A stretch of DNA of 50,702 nucleotides from Bacillus sp. sid0103. Its GTDB lineage: Bacteria > Bacillota > Bacilli > Bacillales_B > DSM-18226. The position numbers and the translations under genes are program-made. The stretch covers positions 1 through 50,702 of the forward strand of contig NZ_JAHUWN010000041.1 of the NCBI RefSeq assembly GCF_019219025.1. Direction: 5' to 3'. Positions 1-7,482 of the stretch are shown here, piece by piece. Each line of letters begins with the position of its first letter. Within the stretch, counting starts at the first letter, position 1. A model generated the notes under the pieces. The model had not been told where the DNA came from, ran no database searches, and was given only the letters and a program-made list of their open reading frames with translations.

Positions 1-27
1 CTGAGCCAGGATCAAACTCTCCAAGAA
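1..27 (-). rRNA. rrs: 16S rRNA, 5' end only
   Basis: The reverse strand carries GGAGAGTTTGATCCTGGCTC, the universal 27F sequence at the 5' end of bacterial 16S rRNA. Only the first ~27 bases lie in the window and the gene continues off the left edge. Upstream on the same strand are a boxA and two strong promoters, so this is the head of an rrn operon. The exact mature 5' end is an estimate. Confidence 0.95.
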
Positions 28-109
28 AGTTGATTAGCTCATTTGTTACGTTGGCTTAGCTTCTTAATTGAAGCTAAAAGTTATTGTTTGTTTGCACGAT
101 TTTGTTTGT

Positions 110-126
110 TTAGTTTTCAAAGAACA
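110..126 (-). promoter_or_regulatory. rrn boxA antitermination element
   Basis: The reverse strand reads TGTTCTTTGAAAACTAA between the rRNA promoters and 16S. It closely matches the Bacillus boxA consensus (TGYTCTTTGAAAACT), which loads Nus factors and protects the rrn transcript from Rho. Confidence 0.7.
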
Positions 127-157
127 AGTCCGTTACTTCGTTTGAAGCAACTTTATT

Positions 158-186
158 ACTATATCATTTCAGTCATTCGTTGTCAA
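158..186 (-). promoter_or_regulatory. rrn promoter P2 (sigma-A)
   Basis: On the reverse strand TTGACA is followed by 17 bases and then TATAGT, an almost consensus sigma-A promoter placed about 130 bases before 16S. Tandem promoters are usual in Bacillus rrn operons. Confidence 0.8.
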
Positions 187-249
187 CATTTTTTTTAAAT
201 ATTTTCAACATCAACAAGTTAGTAACTCGTCAATAACGACTGCTTTAAT

Positions 250-278
250 ATACTACCACCTTGTCGATGTTACGTCAA
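250..278 (-). promoter_or_regulatory. rrn promoter P1 (sigma-A)
   Basis: Reverse strand TTGACG, 17 bases, TAGTAT. It lies about 90 bases upstream of the P2-like promoter, in the expected position for a tandem rrn P1. Confidence 0.6.
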
Positions 279-383
279 TCAAAATTCTAAAATTAATTTC
301 CTCTTCCTATTTTCTTCTATATAAATAGCTCTGTTATTGGATAGTGTTGATTTTTGCATTCACTTTTAAAAGAACCATATAAA

Positions 384-414
384 TAGAAAAGCCGGCCCCA
401 TCATCAGGGCCAGC
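384..414 (-). terminator. intrinsic terminator of ptsG
   Basis: Just past the ptsG stop, the reverse-strand transcript can fold GCTGGCCC against GGGCCGGC with a short loop, followed by a U-rich run. A GC-rich stem plus a T-tract is typical of Rho-independent termination. Confidence 0.8.
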
Positions 415-424
415 CAACTTTCAC

Positions 425-2488
425 TTACTTTGTAATTGTAATGATTCCTTCTTGCTTCAATTCCACTTGACCTTGTTTATTGATCACAACTTTCTCACCT
501 TCAGCTAAGTTCGTGAAGACAATTGGCGTGATTGTAGAAGTGGCATGTTCTTTAATGTAATTTAGGTCAACTTTTAATAACGGCTGTCCCTGTTCAATAA
601 TGTCATTTTCAGAAACTAACGTTTCAAATCCTTGACCTTTTAGATTAACAGTGTCAATACCAACATGAATTAGGATTTCACGGCCTGTATCAGATAAGAT
701 ACCAATGGCATGTTTTGTAGGGAATAGGTTTACAATTTTTCCGTTAACTGGAGAAACAACTGTTCCTTCAGCCGGTACAATCGCAAAGCCATCACCCATC
801 ATTTTACCAGCAAACACCTGATCAGGCACTTCCGTAATCGGCTTAATTTCACCTTTAATCGGCGCTGCAAACACTTCATTCTCACGCGCTTTTTCAAGTG
901 CACCAGAATTTACGTTGTTTTGCTCGGCACCTTTATCAGCTGTATCAACAGAAGCCGCACTTGGTCTCTTACCAGACATAATATCCTTCATTTGTCCCTT
1001 AATGGTTTCAGAACGAGGTCCAAAAATCGCTTGAATGTTATTACCTACTTCAAGGACACCCGCAGCACCAAGTTTTTTCAATTCGTTTTTATCCACGTTT
1101 TTAATATCATTAACCGATACACGAAGACGTGTAATACATGCATCTAAGTGAGCAATATTTTCCTTACCGCCCATAGCCTCTAAAATATTAGATGCTAAAT
1201 CACCCGCACTCGCTTTTCCTGTTGGTGCTTGATCTTCTTCCTCTAGTTCACGACCTGGTGTTTTTAAATTAAACTTACGAATCGCAAATCGGAAACCGAA
1301 ATAATAAATAACTGCAAAGACTAGACCTACTGGAATTACGATCCATGCATTGGTTTGCGGATTAATTAATCCAAATAGGACATAGTCAATTAATCCACCT
1401 GAGAAGGTCATCCCAATTTTTACATTTAACAAGTGCATTGTCATAAACGATAATCCTGCAAAAATCGCATGGATACCAAATAATACTGGTGCAACAAATA
1501 AGAATGAGAATTCAATTGGTTCTGTAATACCTGTAAGGAAAGAAGTTAATGCTGCAGACGCCATTAATCCACCTACAATTGCCTTCTTTTCCGGACGAGC
1601 TTCATGATAAATCGCAAGTGCAGCAGCAGGAAGCCCAAACATCATGAATGGATATTTACCTGTTGTGAAAGTACCTGCCGTTAAGTGTTGAACATTATCT
1701 TTAATTTGTTCCATAAAAATACGTTGGTCACCACGGACAAGATCTCCCGCAGCATTTGTATAGCTTCCAAATTCATACCAGAATGGTGCATAGAAAATAT
1801 GATGCAATCCAAACGGAATTAATGCACGTTCAATTACTCCGAAAATAAAGGCAGCAACGGTTCTATTTGCATCAACCATGTTAGTTGAGAATGCATTCAG
1901 ACCTGTTTGAATTGGCGGCCAAATAACAATCATTAATAAACCTAAAAGAACAGTACTTGCAGCTGTTGCAATCGGTACAAATCGTTTACCAGCAAAGAAA
2001 CCTAGATATGATGGTAATTCAATTTCGAAGAATTTGTTATACATATACGCAGCAATCAGACCGACGATGATACCTCCGAAAACACCCGTTTGCAGTGTCG
2101 GTATCCCTAATACAGAAGCGTAACTTTGAGGATGCTTTGCAAGTGCATCTGCATCAATTCCCAAAGCAGTTCCCATTGTTGCATTCATAATTAGGAACCC
2201 TACAATCGCAGCAAGTCCAGCTACACCTTCTCCTCCAGCTAGCCCAATCGCTACCCCAACAGCAAATAACAGTGACAGGTTTCCGAAAATAACACTACCA
2301 GCTTGTTCCATAATCTTTGCAACCATAGCAATGGCACTATTGTCTAAGAATGGAGCGAGGTCAATTAATGTTGGGTTTTGAAGCGCATTACCAACTGCTA
2401 ATAATATCCCGGCAGCCGGCAAAATCGCAACCGGTAACATAAGTGCTTTACCGACTTTTTGTAAAACACCAAAAGCATTTTTAAACAT
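425..2488 (-). CDS. ptsG: PTS glucose transporter, enzyme IICBA
   Basis: Membrane permease that imports and phosphorylates glucose with phosphate from HPr. The 687 residues carry IIC (about 1-400, many membrane segments, starting [20 protein letters not shown]), IIB (about 430-505, phosphorylated Cys451 in LDACITRLR) and IIA (about 540-687, active His608 in [10 protein letters not shown]). The fused C-B-A order and the length fit Bacillus PtsG (about 699 residues). AGGAGG precedes the ATG. The antiterminator gene glcT lies immediately upstream with a RAT/terminator in between, so expression is probably induced by glucose through GlcT. The close family alternative is an N-acetylglucosamine IICBA, but the glcT linkage favours glucose. 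Confidence 0.95.
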   Translation of the reverse strand: MFKNAFGVLQKVGKALMLPVAILPAAGILLAVGNALQNPTLIDLAPFLDNSAIAMVAKIMEQAGSVIFGNLSLLFAVGVAIGLAGGEGVAGLAAIVGFLIMNATMGTALGIDADALAKHPQSYASVLGIPTLQTGVFGGIIVGLIAAYMYNKFFEIELPSYLGFFAGKRFVPIATAASTVLLGLLMIVIWPPIQTGLNAFSTNMVDANRTVAAFIFGVIERALIPFGLHHIFYAPFWYEFGSYTNAAGDLVRGDQRIFMEQIKDNVQHLTAGTFTTGKYPFMMFGLPAAALAIYHEARPEKKAIVGGLMASAALTSFLTGITEPIEFSFLFVAPVLFGIHAIFAGLSFMTMHLLNVKIGMTFSGGLIDYVLFGLINPQTNAWIVIPVGLVFAVIYYFGFRFAIRKFNLKTPGRELEEEDQAPTGKASAGDLASNILEAMGGKENIAHLDACITRLRVSVNDIKNVDKNELKKLGAAGVLEVGNNIQAIFGPRSETIKGQMKDIMSGKRPSAASVDTADKGAEQNNVNSGALEKARENEVFAAPIKGEIKPITEVPDQVFAGKMMGDGFAIVPAEGTVVSPVNGKIVNLFPTKHAIGILSDTGREILIHVGIDTVNLKGQGFETLVSENDIIEQGQPLLKVDLNYIKEHATSTITPIVFTNLAEGEKVVINKQGQVELKQEGIITITK

Positions 2489-2553
2489 AAAAAAATACCT
2501 CCTAATTTTTTGTACAGCTCATAAAGCGGTTACATATTTGAGAGAAATACCAA

Positions 2554-2647
2554 CAAAAAAAGGCATGAGTAAATGTTCAATTAAATGAAGATATGGGTAT
2601 AGATTACCCCATCCACTTCATTTCAATTAAACTTTTTACTCATGCCT
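2554..2647 (-). promoter_or_regulatory. RAT antiterminator / terminator before ptsG
   Basis: Between glcT and ptsG is a long inverted repeat: AGGCATGAGTAAA at 2561-2573 pairs with its complement at 2635-2647, with further pairing inside (ATGAAG with CTTCAT). On the reverse strand it ends in a run of Us. This is the arrangement by which GlcT-type proteins, bound to an overlapping RAT hairpin, prevent termination before ptsG. The exact RAT stem was not folded. Confidence 0.8.
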
Positions 2648-2677
2648 GATCGAATCAGTAACACGTAAGAATAAGTG

Positions 2678-3520
2678 CTATTTATATTTTTTTTGAAGTC
2701 GCTGTAAATGCATAGTTAGATATACTGCTTCTGCATCAAAGACTTTCATTTTTAAGGATTGTTGCATCACTTTTATGAGCTTCCATGAGAGATTATAGCA
2801 TATAGGATATTCATCTTTCAATAGGGAAGCAATTTTTTCTGGTTCATCTACTTTTTCACCTTTAACAACCCTATCGATGGCAAAATGAAGGTGACGAACA
2901 AGTCTCATATAATCGATACCTTCTTTATCGATCTCGATTTCAAGTTGCTCTTCAACCATATCCACTAGCCTGCTGACAAGCTGGGAATGTTGATTTACAT
3001 CTGAAAGATCCTTATTGGTTATGGCACTATGTATGTGGAGGGCGATAAAACCAATCTCACCGATTGGAAAGCTAATGCCAGTTTTATCCTTAATAAGCTG
3101 GACTACTTCGGCAGCCACTTCATACTCATGGCGATAAAGCGCCTTCGTTTCGACTAAAAATGGATTTTTCATTTCCATCCCTTGTGAAGCTCTCGTTAAG
3201 GCAAACATCAGATGGTCTGTTAGGGCAACATGAATATGTTCATTCAGCATCGAATTCGTACGTTGTTTAATTAAGTCAATCGACGCTATGATAACCTCTA
3301 AAAATTCATTATCAATAAAAGGCAGTAATTTAATATAATTTTGCTGCTCTTTTTCATTTTTTAAGACAAAGAGTTTTTCGACTGAATCTGTTTCGATCAA
3401 GTCTCCGTGTTTACGATTAAAACCAAGCCCTTTGCCTATTAAAACAACTTCTTCATAAGAAGGGTGTTCAGCAATCAACACATTATTATTTAAAACCTTT
3501 TCAATTTTCAGTTGCGCCAT
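2678..3520 (-). CDS. glcT: BglG-family transcriptional antiterminator GlcT
   Basis: RNA-binding antiterminator controlling ptsG. The 280 residues give an N-terminal CAT RNA-binding domain (about 1-60; KIEKVLNNNVLIAEHP and GKGLGFNRKHGD are typical) and two PRD domains with conserved His (HIHVALTDHLMFA near 95-105; EIGFIALHIHSA near 155-167; later VRHLHFAIDRV). PRD histidines are phosphorylated by PTS proteins. The length is that of B. subtilis GlcT. It lies directly upstream of ptsG on the same strand, separated by the RAT/terminator, and has its own sigma-A-like promoter. Confidence 0.93.
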   Translation of the reverse strand: MAQLKIEKVLNNNVLIAEHPSYEEVVLIGKGLGFNRKHGDLIETDSVEKLFVLKNEKEQQNYIKLLPFIDNEFLEVIIASIDLIKQRTNSMLNEHIHVALTDHLMFALTRASQGMEMKNPFLVETKALYRHEYEVAAEVVQLIKDKTGISFPIGEIGFIALHIHSAITNKDLSDVNQHSQLVSRLVDMVEEQLEIEIDKEGIDYMRLVRHLHFAIDRVVKGEKVDEPEKIASLLKDEYPICYNLSWKLIKVMQQSLKMKVFDAEAVYLTMHLQRLQKKYK

Positions 3521-3560
3521 ACCCTTTTCCCCATTTCTCCCATTTCACCTTGATAGTTAA

Positions 3561-3589
3561 AGGATAAAAGAGTGAAAACAGGAAGTCAA
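3561..3589 (-). promoter_or_regulatory. sigma-A promoter of glcT
   Basis: Reverse strand TTGACT, 17 bases, TATCCT, ending about 40 bases before the glcT ATG. The near-consensus -35 and exact spacing support it. Confidence 0.55.
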
Positions 3590-3673
3590 CGACATTGTTC
3601 GACAACATTACGTCTAACCAAATGGTAAATTATTCAATCCTGCTAATTATTATGAAGCAAGAGTAAGAACAAA

Positions 3674-3703
3674 TAAAAAAGAACTGCGGAAAGTCCACAG
3701 TCC
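3674..3703 (-). terminator. intrinsic terminator of pbuG
   Basis: Reverse-strand AGGACTGTGGA pairs with TCCGCAGTTCT (allowing G-U), followed by a T run. It lies right after the pbuG stop. Confidence 0.75.
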
Positions 3704-3712
3704 TCATTTAAT

Positions 3713-5041
3713 TTATTTTAAGAAAATGAAATATAGAACAAAGATTACAAAGAAGAAGTACATGATTGGATGAATTTCTTTTGTTCGGCCCTTTATGATC
3801 ATTGTAATAGGGTAAAAGATAAAGCCAATAGCAATACCAGTGGCAATGCTGTAAGTTAGAGGCATTGCTATCATCGTTAAGAATGCTGGAACAGCTATTT
3901 CAAAACGCTGCCAATCAATTTTTCCTAATGAAGATACCATTAACACCCCAACAATAATTAATGCAGGTGCTGTTACAGGTGCAGTAACAACTGATAATAA
4001 TGGAAAGAAGAATAGCGATAAGATAAATAGTCCTGCTGTTACTAAAGCCGCAAATCCTGTTCTAGCTCCAGAGGCAACCCCTGCAGATGACTCAATGTAA
4101 GACGTTGTTGTGGATGTACCAAGTACAGCACCAACAGTTGTTGCAATCGAATCCGAAATTAACGCGCGTCCAGCTCGTGGAAGCTTATTGTCTTTCATAA
4201 TTCCTGCTTGGTTCGCTACTGCAACAAGTGTTCCAGCATTGTCAAAGAAATCAACAAACAAGAAGGTAAGAATAATTCCAAGCATTGCTGTTGAATAAAA
4301 TGAACTATCTCCAAATGACGAGAAGGCTGCACCAAAGGTCGGTGATAAACTTGGAACTGTATCGACTACTTTATGCGGCAAATCAATTAAGTTAAAGATC
4401 ATTCCAACGATGACAGTGATGACCATTCCATAAAATACTGCTCCATTAATCCCTCTAGTCATCATAATTACAGTGATGATAATCCCAAAAATAGCAAGCA
4501 AAGTAGGTCCAGCTGTTAGATCCCCTAAACCAACAAGTGTTGCATCATTATTGACCACAATTCCAGCATTTTGTAACCCGATAAAGGTAATGAATAAGCC
4601 AATCCCCGCACCAACTGCGTGTTTTAAATCAATTGGAATCGCGTTAATAATTTTTTCACGCAGTCCAGTTAGCGTTAATAGGAAGAAAAATACACCTGAG
4701 ATAAGAACAGCACCAAGGGCATGCTGCCAAGGAATCCCGCTGCCTAATACAACAGTATACGCAAAGAACGCATTCAAGCCCATTCCCGGCGCCAGTGCCA
4801 GCGGATACTTCCCGAGAAGTCCCATTACAATCGATCCTATTGCGGATGCAAGAGCTGTTGCCACAAATACTGCACCATAGTCCATTCTTAAGGCATCTGG
4901 ATAATCCTTGATCGATGCTAATGATAATGTCAACGGGTTAACAACTAGTATATAAGCCATTGCTAAGAAGGTAGTTAATCCCCCAATAAACTCGCGGCGA
5001 TAATTCGTACCATGTTTCTCAAACTCAAAATACTTCTGCAT
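3713..5041 (-). CDS. pbuG: guanine/hypoxanthine permease (NCS2-type)
   Basis: Membrane proton symporter for purine bases (family knowledge). The 442 residues match the AzgA/PbuG type: N-terminal FEFEKHGTNYRREFIGGLTT, APGMGLNAFFAYTVVLGSG, FLFVDFFDNAGTLVAVANQA, LGTSTTTSYIESSAGV and the PbuG-like ending HPIMYFFFVIFVLYFIFLK. About 12-14 membrane segments. I chose ATG at 5041, preceded by an AGGGGG site. The longer reading would begin at a TTG inside the riboswitch terminator U-tract, which is implausible. Upstream are a guanine-type riboswitch and a PurR operator, so both guanine and PRPP/PurR control are expected. Confidence 0.95.
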   Translation of the reverse strand: MQKYFEFEKHGTNYRREFIGGLTTFLAMAYILVVNPLTLSLASIKDYPDALRMDYGAVFVATALASAIGSIVMGLLGKYPLALAPGMGLNAFFAYTVVLGSGIPWQHALGAVLISGVFFFLLTLTGLREKIINAIPIDLKHAVGAGIGLFITFIGLQNAGIVVNNDATLVGLGDLTAGPTLLAIFGIIITVIMMTRGINGAVFYGMVITVIVGMIFNLIDLPHKVVDTVPSLSPTFGAAFSSFGDSSFYSTAMLGIILTFLFVDFFDNAGTLVAVANQAGIMKDNKLPRAGRALISDSIATTVGAVLGTSTTTSYIESSAGVASGARTGFAALVTAGLFILSLFFFPLLSVVTAPVTAPALIIVGVLMVSSLGKIDWQRFEIAVPAFLTMIAMPLTYSIATGIAIGFIFYPITMIIKGRTKEIHPIMYFFFVIFVLYFIFLK

Positions 5042-5075
5042 TTCTATTCCCCCTAAGGTCTTTTCTTTATTATGC

Positions 5076-5105
5076 AAAAAAGCTCCGGCATCATTCTACC
5101 GGAGC
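5076..5105 (-). terminator. riboswitch-controlled terminator of pbuG
   Basis: Reverse-strand GCTCCGG / CCGGAGC stem followed by six Us, between the purine aptamer and the pbuG start. It is the expression platform: ligand binding should favour this terminator. Confidence 0.85.
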
Positions 5106-5157
5106 GTGACTTTAGGCATGTGCAACAAATAGAGGCTGGCCTCTATTTTTAAACACT

Positions 5158-5228
5158 GCCTCGTAGTCAAGCCATTTACGGTAGCTCGGTAGAAACTTTT
5201 GGGCCATATCCCCAAGATTATACGATGC
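5158..5228 (-). promoter_or_regulatory. guanine riboswitch aptamer (purine class) for pbuG
   Basis: The reverse strand shows the conserved purine-aptamer blocks in order: CGTATAATC, ATATGGC, GTTTCTACC, ACCGTAAAT and GACTACG, closed by a P1 stem (tcgta/tacga). In the J3/1 block the specificity base is C (GACTACG), which in known aptamers selects guanine/hypoxanthine rather than adenine. Confidence 0.93.
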
Positions 5229-5261
5229 AATTAATATTAATATTCTCTTAACTCGTATTTT

Positions 5262-5290
5262 ATTTTAGCAGGAATCCTATCTCTTGTAAA
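5262..5290 (-). promoter_or_regulatory. sigma-A promoter of pbuG
   Basis: Reverse strand TTTACA, 17 bases, TAAAAT. It lies between the PurR operator and the riboswitch aptamer. Confidence 0.65.
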
Positions 5291-5296
5291 TATAAA

Positions 5297-5336
5297 ATAC
5301 GAACGATATTAAAAATAATTTTAATATCGTTCGTAT
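5297..5336 (-). promoter_or_regulatory. PurR operator (paired inverted PurBoxes)
   Basis: A perfect 18-bp inverted repeat (arms 5297-5314 and 5319-5336, 4-base loop) contains CGAAC and GTTCG half-sites with 24 bases between them. By my recollection of the B. subtilis pur operon control region, this is the same half-site sequence and spacing. It lies just upstream of the pbuG -35, as PurBoxes do. PurR binding is inferred. Confidence 0.75.
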
Positions 5337-5351
5337 ATGATGAATGTAGTC

Positions 5352-5486
5352 TTAGATAATGGTGATTATTACGAAATTCACTCCCTTTCCGAGGGCTCGG
5401 CCGAGAGCCTCCTCGGTCGATCTTCCATATGGGATCTCTTCTGGCTCACGTTCCCCCATTAGTGTCACGAACTTCGCAAAAATCAC
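5352..5486 (-). CDS. possible small protein (44 aa), unassigned
   Basis: A short reverse-strand reading frame between guaA and the PurR operator, beginning GTG (5486) with an internal ATG at 5459. It encodes GEREPEEIPYGRSTEEALGR and then a hydrophobic end. The stretch is clearly more GC-rich than its surroundings and contains an imperfect palindrome (GAGGGCTCGG/CCGAGAGCCTC, about 5391-5411). No convincing ribosome binding site is visible. It could be a real micropeptide, a gene remnant or a structured RNA. I do not recognise it. Confidence 0.2.
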   Translation of the reverse strand: MIFAKFVTLMGEREPEEIPYGRSTEEALGRALGKGVNFVIITII

Positions 5487-5523
5487 TTTAATAAAAAATC
5501 AATATTTACCATTTAAAAAGCTA

Positions 5524-5561
5524 AATAAAAAAGAACTGGACCTATATTAGATCCAGTTCTT
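5524..5561 (-). terminator. intrinsic terminator downstream of guaA
   Basis: Reverse-strand AAGAACTGGA pairs exactly with TCCAGTTCTT and is followed by a T-rich tract. Confidence 0.75.
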
Positions 5562-5590
5562 ACCTGCCGCACAAGGTGCTTCCGTTTTTT

Positions 5591-5617
5591 TATTGTCTAG
5601 CTTCAGCGCCTAGGGGC
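5591..5617. repeat. fragment of a common Bacillus intergenic repeat
   Basis: The segment TTGTCTAGCTTCAGCGCCTA looks like the start of an intergenic repeat I recall as widespread in Bacillus genomes (TGTCTAGCTNCAGCGCCTAG...). Only a short copy is seen here, next to the guaA stop. Assignment is from memory. Confidence 0.4.
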
Positions 5618-5630
5618 AAAAAAGCTTTTC

Positions 5631-7169
5631 TTATTCCCACTCAATTGTTGCTGGTGGCTTACTGGTGATGTCGTAAACTACCCGGTTTACATGTGCTACT
5701 TCGTTAACAATACGTGTCGAAATGACTTCTAGAACATCCCATGGAATCCTTGCCCAATCGGATGTCATTCCGTCAATAGAGGTCACGGCACGAATACCAA
5801 TTGTGTAATCGTATGTTCTTGCATCCCCCATTACTCCGACACTGCGAATGTCTGGTAACACGGTGAAGTACTGCCAAATTTCACGGTCTAGACCCGCTTT
5901 TTTAATTTCCTCGCGTAAAATCCAATCAGATTCGCGGACGATCTCCAGTTTATCTTCTGAAATAGCCCCTAACACACGAATACCTAGACCTGGGCCAGGG
6001 AATGGCTGTCTCCAGACGATGTCATCTGGAATCCCAAGCTCGGTTCCAAGCGCTCGAACTTCATCCTTAAATAAGGTATTCAGCGGTTCAATCAATTTAA
6101 ACTGCATATCTTCTGGTAATCCGCCTACGTTATGATGAGACTTAATTGTTTGTGCCGTTGCTGTTCCACTTTCAATAATATCGGTATAAAGTGTACCTTG
6201 GGCTAAAAACTCAATCCCTTTGAGTTTTGTCGCTTCATCATCAAATACATAAATAAACTCATTGCCGATGATTTTACGTTTCTTCTCTGGATCAGAAACA
6301 CCTTCCAACTTCGATAAGAAACGTTCTTTGGCATCGACTTTGATGACATTCATGTGGAAGCCTTCAGAAAAAGTCTTCATCACGCTCTCAGCTTCATTTT
6401 TCCGAAGCAGGCCATGGTCGACAAAAATACAGGTAAGCTGGTCGCCAATCGCCTTATGAATAAGCACGGCAACAACAGAAGAATCCACCCCGCCACTTAA
6501 GGCACAAAGGACTTTTTTGTCGCCAACTGTTTCACGAATCTTTGCCATTTCCATTTCAATAAAGTTGCCCATTGACCAATCGCCGGTGCATTCACACACA
6601 TTAAAGACGAAATTTCTTAACAGTTCATTCCCATAAACCGAATGACGTACTTCTGGGTGAAACTGAACAGCATACAGCTTTTGCTCCTCATTACTCATCG
6701 CTGCAATCGGGCAGGTTGGGTTTGTGCCATCCACGGTAAAACCTGAAGGTGCTTCCACAACAAGGTCACCATGGCTCATCCACACAGTCTGTTCAGTTGG
6801 CTGGCCGCTAAACAACGCTGATGGATGTTGCACTGTCATGGTTGCTTTTCCATATTCACGTTGGTTCGCTTTTTCAACCTTTCCATTAAAATGAACAGTC
6901 ATTAATTGCATTCCGTAGCAAATTCCTAGGATTGGCAGACCCATTTCAAAAATGGCCTCATCACAGCGGAAGGAATTTTCATCGTACACACTATTTGGCC
7001 CGCCGGAGAAGATAATCCCTTTTGGGTTTAATTTACGAATTTCTTCTGCTGTAATCGTATGCGGATGTAGCTCACTATAAACCCCAAATTCACGGATCCT
7101 GCGGGTAATTAACTGGTTATATTGACTCCCAAAATCTAATACAATAATCATCTCGTGCTTGCTTGGCAA
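5631..7169 (-). CDS. guaA: GMP synthase (glutamine-hydrolysing)
   Basis: Converts XMP to GMP using glutamine and ATP. The N-terminal class I amidotransferase domain (about 1-195) has the nucleophile motif GICYGMQL and the HPEVRHS His/Glu. The ATP-pyrophosphatase domain begins with the P-loop [11 protein letters not shown] (about residue 223), followed by the dimerisation domain ending [12 protein letters not shown]. Length is about 512 residues, as in Bacillus. I prefer the TTG at 7169, which lies about seven bases after GAGG; an ATG three codons earlier almost touches that site. A guanine-type riboswitch precedes the gene. Confidence 0.95.
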   Translation of the reverse strand: MPSKHEMIIVLDFGSQYNQLITRRIREFGVYSELHPHTITAEEIRKLNPKGIIFSGGPNSVYDENSFRCDEAIFEMGLPILGICYGMQLMTVHFNGKVEKANQREYGKATMTVQHPSALFSGQPTEQTVWMSHGDLVVEAPSGFTVDGTNPTCPIAAMSNEEQKLYAVQFHPEVRHSVYGNELLRNFVFNVCECTGDWSMGNFIEMEMAKIRETVGDKKVLCALSGGVDSSVVAVLIHKAIGDQLTCIFVDHGLLRKNEAESVMKTFSEGFHMNVIKVDAKERFLSKLEGVSDPEKKRKIIGNEFIYVFDDEATKLKGIEFLAQGTLYTDIIESGTATAQTIKSHHNVGGLPEDMQFKLIEPLNTLFKDEVRALGTELGIPDDIVWRQPFPGPGLGIRVLGAISEDKLEIVRESDWILREEIKKAGLDREIWQYFTVLPDIRSVGVMGDARTYDYTIGIRAVTSIDGMTSDWARIPWDVLEVISTRIVNEVAHVNRVVYDITSKPPATIEWE

Positions 7170-7228
7170 AGCATCCACCTCAATCTTCTCAAGTTATAGT
7201 TATTATTAACCTTTCCATTAAAGGTTAT

Positions 7229-7284
7229 AAAAAAAACTAGAATTCTCCCTTCCATAAAACACCAGGAAGGCAGAATTCTAGTTT
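7229..7284 (-). terminator. riboswitch-controlled terminator of guaA
   Basis: Reverse-strand AACTAGAATTCTGCCTTCC pairs with GGAAGGGAGAATTCTAGTT and is followed by eight or more Ts. It sits between the purine aptamer and guaA and is the likely expression platform. Confidence 0.85.
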
Positions 7285-7313
7285 TCTCGCAAAAAGACCA
7301 CAGAAAAATCCTG

Positions 7314-7384
7314 CCTTCATAGTCAGATCATTATACGGTGACCCGGTAGAGACTCTCGAACCATATTATCGAGGATATATGAAG
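7314..7384 (-). promoter_or_regulatory. guanine riboswitch aptamer (purine class) for guaA
   Basis: The reverse strand has P1 CTTCATA/TATGAAG enclosing the purine core: ATAATATGG, GTCTCTACC, CACCGTA and GACTATG. The specificity base is C, indicating guanine. It lies about 150 bases before guaA with a strong terminator between. Confidence 0.93.
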
Positions 7385-7405
7385 AAAACGTACTATATTT
7401 TGAAT

Positions 7406-7439
7406 AGCACAAGCATCCTTTCCGTCGGGTGCTCGTGCT
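7406..7439 (-). terminator. hairpin after yebA
   Basis: Reverse-strand AGCACGAGCACCC folds on GGATGCTTGTGCT with one mismatch and G-U pairs. It lies just past the yebA stop, but the following U-tract is poor, so termination is uncertain. Confidence 0.35.
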
Positions 7440-7482
7440 TACATGAATTAGTACATATTGTAACAATAGGTCGTTTTTCTGG

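Noticed and set aside
920..1147. Plus-strand frame inside ptsG
   Set aside because: Antisense shadow of a strongly conserved gene; no ribosome site.
5042..5077. Longer pbuG start (TTG)
   Set aside because: The TTG lies in the riboswitch terminator U-tract; the ATG at 5041 has a good ribosome site.
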